Shown in pieces: positions 26,689-39,900 of a stretch of 64,000 nucleotides of DNA; position 1 is the stretch's first letter; every line of letters begins with the position of its first letter. Both the position numbers and the translations under genes were made by a program. The stretch comes from Tribonema minus (taxonomy: Eukaryota; Sar; Xanthophyceae; Tribonematales; Tribonemataceae): positions 124,001-188,000 of the forward strand of contig JAFCMP010000401.1 of NCBI GenBank assembly GCA_017506865.1, written 5' to 3'. The notes beneath the pieces are model-generated. The model was given only the letters and a program-made list of their open reading frames with translations, was not told where the DNA came from and did not search any database.

Positions 26689-27745
26689 GGATGCGTCAAT
26701 GCAAACTGGAGAGTAAGATCCGCGTGCGCTGGTTCTGGCGTTTGCCGTGTTGATGTGTGTGGTTGCCCTGCGATACGACAGTGTGTGTGCTTGCTTGAGA
26801 GCCTCGCATGCGCTGGCCATGCGCGACGTGCGCATTGTTATATGCAGAGGGCGCATGGCTGCTGCAATGCTTGCAACTTCACCTGTATCAACGTCAAATG
26901 CCGCCATCATGTTCAGGTGTGCACTCGCGGCAGCACCTGATAGCAGTGCTCAAAAAATAGCATGCATGGCAAGGCTGACTCTCCCGACCCTTTCCAGCAA
27001 ATAGTTGCAATGTGCTGTGATGCTTGGCTACGAAAGTGACATGCGCACTGAATCGCAACTTGATTCGCAAGTACAGTAAGTAGTGACTGATATTGCACGG
27101 CTGCCACTCGAATGTCAATGGTCTGTAGGTGGCAGTCCAAGAAGTTCTAGTTGAAGTAGGTGACAACAAAACACGCCAGGTCAGTGTGCCTGCAGGTACC
27201 AAGCAAATATTGTCAAGTCTGTGAAAGCGAGCTTGGGCCTTCGCGCCCGAAGCGAGAACGGATGTTGGCGCCCGAAGCGAGACACAGGACGAGATGTTGA
27301 CTGTATACCAAGGTACAATCAAGAGTCGAGTTTGTTCACAAGCGAACCAAAGCATTAATGATATCGCATCTGCATCCTCTGTATGATCATTCGGGTCGGT
27401 ACACAACAGTCGTAAGGCAGTTCAGTGTTATGTCACAACAGCACTGGCCATCGCACTGCATGAGCAGAATGCAAGCTGAGAAGCGAACAAGCAAGCTGAG
27501 AATGCAAGCTGAGAGGCGGTGCTGATGTGCAGAATCACTCTACATTGGTTGTCATCCTAAGGGGTGGCACCGCCAGCTTGCCCCCCGGAATGCGGGGGTA
27601 AACCCCCGATGCAACGGACGACGAATCCACGTTTGGATGGGATGTCTTGATCAAGATCATGATGTCACACACGAGCACCACGCGCCAAAGGGCGCAAGGG
27701 ACACCTGAAGGCCGTGCGTGTGCAGGGCGCTGCATTCTGCCTATA
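26689..27745. other. Region 3' of the PPR-SMR gene
   Basis: No gene supported. It contains a short duplicated gcccgaagcgaga segment at 27245-27285 and repeated gcaagctgagaa motifs at 27470-27515. Confidence 0.4.
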
Positions 27746-30700
27746 TATCAGTTCTGGAGTCCAACATACAGGAGCCACGGGCAGTGCCTTGCGGAGCCAT
27801 GGAGCTGCTCCCTAGCGCACGCCTGTCGGTCTGACTCTCTGGTGCACACAGCGCGGTGGTGGACCAGAAGCAGCCTGGTTGCGGTGGGAGGCATGCCAGC
27901 ATCGCGTGGCTGCTGCCTCCGTTAGCCGTGCAGAGTGGGCAAAGTGCTGCGCCCTCCACTCTGTTCCCTTTACCCGCTCTTTGGCGTGGGGCTCTGTGCC
28001 AGCGGGACTTCGTCGAAGCCCGCGACGGCGGTGTATGTGCTTAGAGATACCACGACGGCTTCCCACTGGCTCGTCCATGCGGGAGACGCCATGGCCTGGG
28101 CGCAGGTGAGCGCCTCACACGCGAATGCTTTCGGACATTGGTGGCCAGGCACCTGAATAGATGCCTAGCCCAGCATCCCGCAGGTGGGGGGACATCCACC
28201 CCTGCTGCGCAGCGGGACTTATGCCCGTACGTCTTCTGCCCCCAGTGCGCCGGCAGCGCATTGACAACGGTTGCGATCTGGTAGCATGACAAATTCGCGG
28301 GAGGGAGCACGGCGCGCAGCGTGTGACCTTCGCCAGGGAGGGTGAGGGACCCGTCGCCTTCACCCATCCCTGGGCCGTTCCAAATCCGAAGCATTCGCTT
28401 GTGCAGGCCGTGACACAGAGTGGCAGTGTGGTGTCTGCAGGGCAGCAGGGTCACCATCGACCGCTTGTTCTGCGCGCAGCGCGAGATTTGTGCAATGTGC
28501 GGGGCGCTGCGTTAATGCCTACTATGCCAGACCCGGGGCCTGGGAGAAGGGGGGCCCTGCCTGGTGCGGGAGAGGCAGACGGGACGATACGCGGGTGCTG
28601 CTCTCTCCGTGGCACTCTTGTACTCCCCCTGTATCCGGACCCCCTGGCGCACATAGCACAAGCGGTAGTGGCACTGGAAGAACCAGAAGCAGCCTGGTTA
28701 CTGCAGGACAGGGGCAGCACGGGACGATACGCGGGATGCTGCCCCCCCTCTACGCCACACCTGCTGTCCTAGACGCAAGCTGCCACGTGTTGATTCCTTT
28801 TGTTCATTGGCTGGCGAGGTGCGCAGATGGTACCATGGTGCGCTCTATTTCAGGAGGTGCTTTGGCCTGGGCACCTTCGTCAGGAGTAGCTCGCGAGCGC
28901 TGCCTTCCCATCACAAGAGAGGGATCGAGATGTCTCTGGTGCGCACCCTGCAGTCGGTCAGGCAGCGGTTTGGCCCGTGTCGCCGCCCTTCTGCAGTGCA
29001 CCTGGGCTCGCGCGCTCACCTTTGTGATTGGCGGGGCAGCGCTGGCAGCGACTCTGCTTTTTTTCCTTCGCGATCGGTCTCCACCTTGTTGCGGTGCGAA
29101 GGCTTGGCAACAGACCTTTCAGGCTCGTTGCCGTACTAAGCGAGACCTCAAGATTCTCCTCGACTCAAGTGAGTACCAGCTCTCCGCCATGCTTCCAGTG
29201 TGATGCGCCGTCTCAGCAAAGCTACTTGGTGGGCGCGTTTGCTGCTCTTATTTTTCACGCTCCTTGTTACGCAGCAGTAGCAGCAGCATTGCAGCCTGAA
29301 GCGCCATGGTGCGTGCCCATCCACAAGCTCTTACGTCATCATGCGATCAGTACCTGCATTGCAGCCGTATGTGCCTGATGTTGCCAGCAACACGGTTCAC
29401 CGATCTGACGCTGCTTGCCGCCCCTGACGCTCATATGCTCGCACTGATGATATCATGAGTTGAAGCACACACAGGCATGCACTGGCTAACATAACATCAG
29501 AACTGCATCTGTGCATTTGTGCAGCCATGCATTCTTCCCTGCGACTCGTTGCCTGCCTCTCTCTGTTTGGCCCCCCCTCCCCCCTCCCTTTCCCCCCTCC
29601 CCTCCCCCTCCCCCAGCACTCCCTGTGCAGGGCAGCAGCAAGAAGGCGCACAGATGTCGAAAGCAATTACCGTCACCAAGAGCACCATCACCGCTGAGCA
29701 CCAGGGATACGTTCTGGTCACCAGCCTCCGTGCTCACCACTGCCGCCTTCGAGTGCGAGTCGAGGACAGCTGCAGGCACAGCTGCCTGAGCGATGTGGCA
29801 CTGAGGCAGTGCTCTGCCTCATAGTTTCTCGTAGTTACTGGCTGCCTGTAGCTTATACACGTGAGCACAGATGCGCTTACCTGCCTGGTGCGCACCGTAT
29901 GCATCTCGTGTAGCTCAGTCAAGCAACTGCCGCTGCTCGAAGCGCGGCTACACTGGCGTGCGCAGCGCCAAGCGCAGCCTGCTTTGTTACCGGCAGCAGA
30001 GGCCAGTTTTGCGAAACAATAATGCACGATTGCACTATTTCTGTGTTCATCGTTGGACTTCAGCTCGTTGCCCTGTTCTTTTTTGCGTCCTATGCATTCC
30101 GGCTGACACTCCTCTTGCTTGCATATGGGCTGCATCAGCAATGCTGTTCAAACTGACCCGCGCAGATGCAAACAGTGTGTACCCTGCCCCCGTGCTCACT
30201 CTGGCGCAGTGCGGTTGATACTTGTCGCATGTGCGCAAATTGGCAATGAAGCATCGCGCACAGTACGCCTACAGCAGCTGTCGCACAATGTGTTGTCAGA
30301 AATGGCCACTTGACAACGGGACGGGGGGGCTTCCTCTACACGCCGGCTACAGCAGCGCTCACTGCAAAGCTTCTTGTAAAACATTGAGACTAAGAATGAT
30401 CTGTCATGCACCAACATCACACGTTGACATTTGGTGCATACAACACTGACTACAGAAATGGATGACACCGACTTGCGCACAGTATGCTGGGTGTGAGAAG
30501 CGGTGGATGACAATACGGCATGCATTAAACACAGGACCGTCGCTTCTCTGCGTGCACCCACTCGGCTAGCAGGGCCGCCCGCATGTACTTCAAGCTGAAA
30601 GCAATTTGTCTCATGGACACCCCTTGATGGCGACAGCACACACTAGCGGGACGAACTACGCAATTCACACACGTTTTCCTGCAAACGGCCGAAGTACAAC

Positions 30701-30880
30701 TGGAAATCTACGACTGCTTTGACACGTGCCCTCGAAACGCCCTCCGTGGACTTGGTTCGAGCACCGTGGCGTGTCTTTTCTGAAGAGGGGCTCCCCAAAC
30801 CCTGTTGCAAGAAATCATTTGAACTCTTTCTACTCTTTGAGGCTGCGAAAACACGCTCATCAGCCAGGTTGATCATTGCC
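27746..30880. repeat. Copy B of the duplicated SET/MYND 3' flank
   Basis: It aligns by eye with 13534-17530 (landmarks listed under copy A) and continues to the 3' end of the gene C pseudogene. There is no hAT insertion. A 237-codon frame at 28490-29203 with one hydrophobic stretch is not conserved in copy A, so it is not called. Confidence 0.75.
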
Positions 30881-30883
30881 GGA

Positions 30884-32632
30884 TCACCCTACGAGCATTG
30901 CGCTGCCGCCGCTGCCGCCGCTGCTGTGAATGCCGCCACTGCCAACCGTTTCCGCCAGCACCCTGCATACCGCCTTGTGGCTCCTCTCCCAGTGCTGCTG
31001 CTGGCAGTCACGGCTGCAGTACGCCACCAGTCCGCACCCGCCGCACATCAGCAGCGCCGCCGCCGCCCGCGGCGCTGCCGCCGCCTCCGCCGCCGCTGCG
31101 CGGCCCCACCTCCATACCGCGGCAGCTGTCCAACAGGCACATGGCGCACCGCGGCGGCAGCCGCGCAGCGCGGCGGCGGCAGGTCCAGCAGCGCGGCAGC
31201 GGCGAGCACCACATCTTCGCTAGCGCCGTTCGCGCACGCCAGCAGCGGCACGCAGCGCGCCAGCCGCGCAACGTCGGTGCCGCCGCCCTCCTCCCGCCTC
31301 TGCTGCTGAATGAATGCGGCGGGATCGCGCAGCCTGACAATGATGCTCAGCGCGGCGTACGCGAGGCCGAGCGCGCCGACGGCAACGGGGTGCGCGCGCG
31401 CGCAGCGCGCAGCGCCGCGGCGCCGTGCGCAGCCCGCCGCCGCACACTCCGCGAGCCCCAGCTGCACGAGAGACAGCGCGGCGGTGCCAGACAGCTGCCT
31501 CTCCGCAAGGTTGGCGATGCCGGCCCAGTGGGTGCGGTTCCTCAGGTTGTGCTGCAGCGGGGCGTCCTGCAGCGCCGCCACGCCGCGCGCCGCGACGGAC
31601 ACGACGTGGTGCGTGCCGCAGAGCTCCGCGCGCGCGCGCGCCGCGAGCTGACGCAGCTCCGTCATCTCCCGCACGAAGCCGTCGCGCAGCGACTCCGCGG
31701 GCAGCAGCGCCGGGTCGGCGAGCGCGCGCGCGCGCGCGCCTCCATGCGCGCCGCCTCCGCCAGCCGCGCCGCCAGCGCAGCGCGCTCCGGCGCGGCGCCG
31801 CACGCGCCGCAGCGCCACGCCGCGTCGCCCAGCTTTGGCAGCTCGCGCATGTGCGGCGGCGGCGGCGCGAACGTCGGCATGACCACGCCGCCGGCGCAGC
31901 GCGCGCACGCGATGCCGCGCGTGGCGTTCGGCGCCGCGCACCGCGCGCACGCGCAGACGAAGTCCTTGGTGCGCGCCAGCTCCTCCCAGCGCTCCAGCGT
32001 CGGCGCCGCGCCACTGTCCATGTAGGCGATGGTGATGAGGTCGCCGGCGGCAATGGGCTGCGCAGCGTAGTAGCCTATGCATCCGTAGGGGTTCTGCGTG
32101 GTCGCCACGCAGTTGGGGACGCACGCGTGCGCGGCCTTGGAGGCCAGGCGGAAGACGGCAGACGCATGCAGTTGGGGGGACCCGGGGGGCAGCTGCGCCT
32201 GCTTCTGCTTGAGTTCTCCTCCTGCCAGGGCAGGGTCTTGAGGCCTTGGCCATTGAACTTCGCTATGCTCAGCAGCTCGTAGGCCGCGCGCCACGTGGAG
32301 TCCCGCAGGGCCTGCCCTTGCAGCCCGCTGGCACTCATCCGCTGCACAGCTACGGCGCGGGCGAGGGCCTCGATCTCTCCCATGCCCCGCTCGCAGCTGG
32401 CGAAGTGCGCTGTCTCGCCATGCCTGAGCCTGTGTAGGTCTAGCACCTGCTGTTGCTTCTCTCGTGACGAACTCGTGAAATTATCAAGGAGGGAATCAGG
32501 CAGTTCGTTGACGTAAACTAGGAGCGGCTCCTCTCGCAGCACCAAGTCGCCAGGAGAGAAGGCTCGAGTCGCTTGCAGGACACGGCCCATGCCCTTCCTT
32601 GTGGTGACAACGACGCCGCTGCTGTACTCCAT
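30884..32632 (-). pseudogene. Frameshifted SET/MYND gene C
   Basis: It starts MEYSSGVVVTTRKGMGRVLQ at 32632 and is collinear with genes A and B. The frame changes near 32220 (after TLPWQEE), near 31730 (in a GCGC run after ARARA), near 31160 (after PPPRCA) and again near 31040. Intact blocks include AHACVPNCVATTQNPY, YYAAQPIAAGDLITIAY, CACARC, CARC, and the MYND finger MCGGCGLVAYCSRDC. The last zinc ligand region reads ERSHK instead of KKCHK, so one Cys is lost. The final in-frame stop is at 30884-30886. Four shifts and the lost ligand point to a decaying copy, although homopolymer or GC-run sequencing errors could explain some of the shifts. Confidence 0.85.
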
Positions 32633-33987
32633 AGCTGGTGGGCTGCTTGCCGCCGCCGGATGTGCGTATTTGGGCTGTGCTGCTGGCTTGCACCTTGCTG
32701 CTGTGTAGATCTAGATACCCAGCTACTTGTGCAGATGGCAGCGGTGCCGGCGGCCCTCGAAGTCAATTATCTGCTCAGCATTGTTTTTCTACCGAGAAGG
32801 ACGCATTCCGAAGGTCTACGGCCTCCGCCATGCCGGGATGGATGCCTGTGATGCAGCTTTGAAAGCTTCAGCTTGGGGGGGGGAGAGGGGACATTGATGT
32901 TGAAGTTGAAGTTACTGATGGTATGGTTGAGGTTTGTTGCGACGCGAGACGTTGATGCTTGAAGTGACGCCAGTAATACTTGATCGCGCAGGTGAACTTG
33001 CAGAGCTCGGGCACTCAGATCAACACCCAAATAATTCCTGCATGCGTTCTGTTCGCCGGGTGTGTTGCCGACGCGAACCTGTGGACCTGTGCAAAGCTAG
33101 TGCAGTGCGCTACACAGGTGTAGTGTGTCGTTCAGGCAGTCTTATACAGGTATCAAGATGTATTGCATCAAAAAGGCATGGGCGTGCAGGTCCTCACATT
33201 GCTGGTCTTCTGCTGCTGTCATTGAAGCGCGATGCATGCGCGCCAAGCGCAGCAGCAGCAGCAGCTTGACACGCTTGCCTGGCAAGCATACGTGGCTGGC
33301 ACCACTCGGTGAAGCAGTTGAAGCTTTGTTGGGGGGGAGGAATGGGGAGGGGATGTTGAAGTTGAAGTTGATGGTATGGTTGAGGTTTTTTGTGCGAACA
33401 CCCATTCAAATGATTTCTGCTTGCGTTCTGTTCGCCAGGTGTTGTCGACACGAATGCGTGGACTAGTGCAGTGCGCGACACAGGTGTTTGTTCAAGAGTA
33501 CCGTCCAGGTATGTAGTGTCGTACAGGTAGTGTCATGAAAGTGTACCAAGATGCATTGCGTCAAACGAGCCTGAGCATGCAGGTCCTCACATTGCTGGTC
33601 TTCTGCTGGTGTCATTGAAGCGCGCGATGCATGCGCGCCAAGCACAGCAGCAGCGGCTTGATATACACTCTGGCCAGCATATGTGACTGGCACTACTCGA
33701 TTGAGCCTTGCTCAATGTCATGCGGTAACCTCCGAGAACACATCAATAGCAGACAAAAGCGCAAGAGGAGGGTGCGATTGTTGTCTGGTCACTGACATCC
33801 ATTAGAAGCGGGCGCTGACCCCTGCCACCGTGGGCACGCTCAAAGACTGCAACCACGATGCGGCGCAACGGGCACGACATTCGTTGCCAGCATACACACT
33901 GCACCTGTACACACCAACAATGAAAACTCGCAAGTCATGGCCTGTCACAGACTCATGCCACAGAGACGAAACAAGATGAAGCGGCCG
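32633..33987. other. Intergenic region between SET/MYND C and the Sel1 gene 3' end
   Basis: It holds the former promoter of gene C and the tandem repeat at 32870-33715. No gene is seen. Confidence 0.45.
32870..33715. repeat. Two diverged tandem copies of a unit of about 400-450 bp
   Basis: Both copies open with a G-rich run then gatgttgaagttgaagtt and ggtatggttgagg (32875; 33331). They continue through gcgttctgttcgcc, aggtcctcacattgctggtc (33189; 33582) and gcgatgcatgcgcgccaagc. Spacing between matching landmarks drifts from about 455 to 395 bp, so indels have accumulated. Confidence 0.85.
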
Positions 33988-36900
33988 TCATGCTGAGCTC
34001 GTCACGGCACGCAGGCTGTGCGCAGGCGCCGCTGCCTGCGGCGACAGAAACTGCCGCTGCGCCGCGGCGGCAGCGGCAGCAGCCGATGCGGCAGCGCTTG
34101 GCGTGCCGCGTCGCTCAGGCAGCGGCGGCGCTGCTGCCGCCTGCTGCTGCGGCGTCGCCACCGCTGGCGATGATGGGTAGAAATTTTGTTGGCGCTGCTG
34201 CTGGTGCTGCTGCTGAGGCGGCATCTGCTGCTGCGGCTCGCGCTGCTGCGCCGCGGCGTGCGGCGACGCCGCGGAGCGCTGCTGCTGCATGAGGCTGCGC
34301 GCCATGGCCTCCATGCGCAGCCGCAGGCGCACGCGTGCGACCTGGCAGTGCGGGCGGCGCGAGCGGCGCAGCGCTGTGAGGAGCTGACGCGTGGTACGAA
34401 AATAGCATCGCTGAGCGCAGCTGCGTCCGGCAGGTGTGCTTTACCGCTCTGCGGTGGCCAGGAAACTGCACGGCAGCTGGGTCAAAGCAGAAGGCAGCTG
34501 CCGCAACTGGCCCTTTTGCGTGTGAAGGTGCGCTTGATGGAATGCGCCATGTCCCTTGCAGCCAGAAATGGTTGACAACAGCGGTCACCGCGAAGACGCA
34601 CATACAGCCTGAAGGTCAGCACGCCCAAGAGGGTGTGCACTCCGCCACATGGCGACTGCACCCGCAGCGCAGCAATGCCGACGTGACACTACCAGCGCAC
34701 GCAGACATCAGTGGCGTAGCTCCCATGAGCACGCGCTGCGTCCGCAGACGCGTGCCAGATGCGCGGTACAACAGCAGGCAGCGTGCACGCAAGCGGCCTC
34801 GTCCCCTTGTCTTCATCGTGAGCACGAACAACAGTCAATAAACTCTTGTGTTGCTTGTCCCTGCGCCACACGGGGTCACATCTCAATCGCCCTGTGTTCT
34901 GCATAAGGCGCGCTGGCTCTAGCTGTACCTCTTGATCCGCCGCGGGGTGGCCCAGCTGATGCGCGCGCTCGAACATGGCCTGCGCCGCCGCCGCGTCGCC
35001 CGTGTAGCTGACGGCCCTGGACGGCGCGTCTGCGTCGTCGCTGCGCCCCGGCACCTGCGCACGGCCCGCAGGCACCGCCAGCGAGGAGAGCAGCAAGCCT
35101 TGTGAGTCTGCAGACGTAATACTTCCAAGTGCATTTAGGTGCTTGTGACCACTGAACACGTACGACCAGCAGGCACCGGCGAGAGCAGCAAGCATGATGA
35201 GTCTGATAGTATATGTGAGAAATTATCAATCTGGAGCGCTCGTGGTAAAAAGACAGCAGGGGCCTGGGCGGATGCAGCTCAGCGGTCGCGCCATGAATGC
35301 GGTCTGCAGCGCTCAGCTCGAAGGGAGAAGCGGCATGGTGTGCGCATCGTGTTCGTCGCCGGATGATGCAGATAGCAAACACCGAAAAGTATTAGGTTCT
35401 GCAGGAGGAAATGCAGCACGTCAATGCAAGAGAGAGTGGCGCTCTCGTGTATCAGCACACGCAGTGCAATCTCAAGTGTCCGCAGCTGCTTGAGCCCTGC
35501 ACACCGCACAACAGCCGGCGTACATTGGGTGCGTCATTACACACATGTCGATACATGCCCGTGGGCAAAACTTGATGGCTCAAATCTACTCTCCCTCGTT
35601 TCGGGCGCGCGCGCTGTGCGCCGCACAGCACCCCTTCCACCACTGTCTCTGCTGTTACCTACTGTCAGCGGTGAGTACACCGTACTGTTCCCTGTACTCT
35701 CACCTGCACGCCGGCTGCCGTGGCAAAGTGCTCGAGGGCGTCGCCCTTCTCCAGCAGCAGGCCCGCATTGAAGGCGCCATCCGCGCTGGCGGCGCGGGAA
35801 GTGAATCACGGCAGAAGGGCGGTTGTGAGGTTGGCATTGCGCACGCGTGCGCTGGCAGGTGGTGCGCTTCCAAGCAGTGGGTTTCCGTGTGCAGTGGGTT
35901 TCTGTGTGCATTATAAGGTACATCAATGACACAAGTGACGGAGCCCGAGGGCGTTGCCCTTCTCCAGCAGCAGGCGCGCGATGAAGGCGCCGTCCGCGCT
36001 GGCGCAGCGGGGAGTGAGCCGCAACACGAGGGGCACGAGTTCAGCGTGGTTCTTGCGCACCTATGTGCTGGCTTTTGGTGCGTTTCCAAGAGGTGCGCTA
36101 CGGGGTCAGGTGTAGGGGTAAGAAGAGCGTTGCGCATGGAGGCTGTATCTCACCCAGTAAAAGTAGATTCTGCTAGGAAGCTTGGCATCGCTCTTCTGAG
36201 CACTTGCGCGCCCCAGTTGAGAATTCATAGACAGTACCTGCAAAGACACTGGCAGACAGGACGCCGGTGCAGTGCATGCGAACTGTCTACAGCATCTCCA
36301 TCGCTAGACGACAGCACAGTGCATCATACCTCAGCACAGGACATTTGCTTCGCATCTACAGTGCCAACATGACCAGCAAGCATCTTGCAGCTGCCGCGGG
36401 TACTCTGATTCGAGGCTGATGATGGACGCTACTTCAAAGCTAACCTTAACCCTAGATAACAGCGCTCCGTCATGGGCGCGTACGCGTGCGCGGACAGCTA
36501 CGAACCGCGGCAGTCGACAAAACGCAAGCGTGCCGTTCATTGATGCTGCAGCTCTTGCGACATGAAGAAGGTATCTTGTCATCGAATGTTGAAGTTTGTT
36601 ACCTTCCAGCGTCGGCGGCCGCTGTGTACCAGTGCAGCGCGCGCTGCCAGCAGCGCTCGACGCCCCTGCCCTCCTCGTGCAGGATGCCCAGGGCGTTCAT
36701 GGAGGAGACGTCGCCTTGCTGCGAGATGCAAAATGACGGGGGGTCGGCGCGTGCGGGAGGCCGCGTGAGGACAGCGCGCTGAGCACCGGTGCAGGCCAGC
36801 AGCTTACCCTAACCGTAGGGCTGTGTGATGACGGAGGCCTGAGCGCGCTGGTGCGGGCCGACTTGAAGTTCAGTTGTTTGAAGTTCTTTGTTGCACGTGC

Positions 36901-39900
36901 GGGCCACCGGACACAGTGTGCGTGGGGTACACCGTTGACGGGCAGCCTGATGGGGCCACAATCAGGCGGCGCTTCGAGATGGAACAATGTAGAAGTCTGA
37001 GGGGGTGCAAACGGGTGAGGACACCGTCACAGAGGCCGAGCCGGAACTGCACTTGACCAAGCGCACGGCACCGCCTGAGTGATGACGCGCCTCGCTGCGC
37101 CACGTGCAAGGCGGCCAGCCGTGAAGCGCGGACCGTGATGGCGATGGGACGACAGCAGCGCTCGGCATGGCTTCGGCGAATGACGCATCCGGCCGTTGCA
37201 TCCTCAAGCAGCACGCCGCGTGTGTATGCGCGCTGAGAGACCATTCGGAATGGTACCTGGCGACGGCACAGGCCATCCGCCAAGATCAGCTTCGCGCAGC
37301 AAGACTACCAGGGCTCATGCGGTATGGACTGTTGCCTCCAGGCATGTACATTGACCTGGATGGTACTCCGTGGCCCAACCGTAACCCAAACCCTTGTCCC
37401 AACCCAAACCCTGGTCCTAGTGGCTGAGTGCACAGAGCTGTGCTGAGTGCACAGAGCACCACAGGGGTCACTGGTAGAGTTAGGGAACACACTACGTCCC
37501 CCACCATGCTGTCCTACAGGAGCAGTCGCAAAGGGGCACGCATCGCCGAGTCACTCGCGCCACAAGAGTCCTTACCTCCGCTGCCACGATGTACCAGTTG
37601 GCCGCTTCCCGCGCGCTGCAGCACGCACGGACGGACAGCACATAGGATGAGCGTCAGCGGCACGGCTCCAGGTACGTTTAGTTCTGGGTACAGCATGTGC
37701 CCGCAGCATGCGGCGGCATTGACGTGCACTGTGGCAATAATAACTTCAACAACTGATGTTCAACAGCTGATACCCGCAACGCACCTACCTGGCGAGGCAG
37801 CCCACGCCGCTATACAGCATGTGCCCGCAGCACGCGGCGGCTGTGACGTGCCCCGCCTCCGCGGCGCTGCGGTAGTGCTCAAACGCGGCCATGGGGTCGA
37901 CGGGCATGCCCAAACCCTGCGGACGCAGCGTCAAGACACGCAAGGTAGGGTTTCAGAAGGTGCTGATGACTAGCGGATTTGATCAAACGTCTTGGTGATG
38001 ATGATAGGGTTGGCAAGATACAAAACGAAAATGCCGTCAAGAGGTTGCTGCATCACCCACTCCCAGCGGCGGTCGCTGCACGGGCTGCGCCAGCAGCTGA
38101 CGCCTGCAGCATTCGCGCACACCGCGCTGTGAGCGCCGCAGAGCGGTACGCATTCCGAGACATCTCCTGGAGTTCCCCGCTACAGTGCAAAACAGGTCCT
38201 GCCTCAGAGCGCCGTCACGAGCGCTGCGCTCGCCCGTTCCTCGACGCGCCGAGCGGGGGTCGCAGTCATCGCCGCGCATCGCTTCCATCAGAACCGACGT
38301 TCGGCGGCAGGCATCGCCCCGTCTTAAACTTGCTAACGCCGCACTGAACTTCACACGCCCCTGCAGAGTTCTTGCGTCGGAGCGCTGTCACGAGCGCTCC
38401 ATCTGCGCATTCTGAACTGCTCGGCAGTTGCGCACACATCGCTGCGCGTCGCTCTACCCCACGCCGGCATGCACCGGCAGCGTCACCCATGTTGAAGTTG
38501 CCTAGTTCAAACCCACCTGCTCGTACAGGCGCCCCAGCTGGTAGGAGGCGTCCGCGGAGCCGGCGTCCGCGGCGCGTCTGAAGAGCTCCGCGGCCTCCAG
38601 CAGCTGGCGCGTCATCTCGCGCCGCACGTCCTGTGGAGCATATGGCGCGCGACGGCAATGCGCAAACTACTGAGTTGCGAGGGGGTGAAGCAACAAGGCA
38701 TCGTGCAACCCGCACTTGCCCCGGGGTAGGCACAATAGCAGCTGGCGCGTCATCTCACGCCGCACGCAATGCGGAGCATCGCGACGCGCAGATTTGCTGA
38801 GCAGTGAGGCGTGATGAGACGAGGTGTTGAATCACAGCTGCAGCTGCTTCAGGGGTAGATAGCGTCAAGGTTCGGGTTAGGCATGACAGCGGTTGTCATG
38901 TCATCTCGCGCCGCACGTACTGCGCAGCGACGTGCGCCAACAGCAGTACGTTTATCGCTGAGCGGTGAGGCGTAAAGCACCGAGGCATCAGATCTCCTGC
39001 ACCTGCCCCAAGGCTAGCTAGGGCTAGGGTAAGGAGTGATGGCAGCTGCCGCGTCATCTCGCGTCACACGTCCTGCGGAGCAATGTGCACCAACCAAAAC
39101 GTAAATCGCTGAGCGGTGAGGAGTGAAGCGTCAAGGCATCACACCTTCTGACCCTGCAACTGCTCTAGGGCTAGCTAGGGGCAGGGTCAGGCGTGACGGC
39201 AGCGCTCATCGTCGTCTCGAGCGGCACGTCCAACGGGCTGACGCAGCGCGCCAGCGTGCACTGTGCGGCGTGGGCAACCACGTGGAAGCCTGTGCGCCAC
39301 TAGCGTGATGGCATGACTGCTGCCACCGCTGGCGAACGCGCGCGTGTGTGATGACGATGAGTGCTGCTGCGGCGGGTGCGCGCTTGAATCCAGTGACCTG
39401 ACGCGGACACGTTGCATGCAACCTGCGCCGCATGGTGCCAAGGCTCTCATGGGCAGGTGAAGAAAGCAGCGAGCGTCGCCGGTCGGTCACGTCGCTCGCA
39501 CGTTCACGAGCGGGCTATCCATGACAGCGAACGGTGCACTGCGGTGTCATGCACAGATGAGCGCGGAAACACCTGGAAAGACCTCCTTGTCATCTCTTCA
39601 TTGAGTCGTTCACTACCAGCACAGAAGTACGCTTACAAGGGGGACGGGGGGAGGGGGGGCTCAGTGTACCTGTGATGCAGCTGCGGATGCCTCGGGGCTC
39701 TCCATAGCCCCCCGCTGGGGGTCCTCAAACTGCATTCCGCCACGCCCCCACTGCCAACACGGACACGTGCAACAGCGTCAAGATCAGGCGTGTCCTGCGT
39801 TGTGGTCAATGTATTCAGCATTGGGTCATTCAATTGCGTGGTCTTAGGGTTAGGTTAGCACTAGGCACTAGGGTTAGGGTTAGGTCAGGGCTGCCCTGAG

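Noticed and set aside
28490..29203. 237-codon frame with a hydrophobic stretch (ALTFVIGGAALAATLLFFL)
   Set aside because: The homologous block at 15.8-16.3 kb does not keep the frame, so it is unlikely to be coding.
30898..32025. Plus-strand frame of 375 codons opposite the SET/MYND C pseudogene
   Set aside because: Antisense shadow.
38600..39250. Regular repeats with unique-looking spacers, considered as a CRISPR array
   Set aside because: Units are about 150 bp, diverged, include exon sequence, and the genome is eukaryotic.
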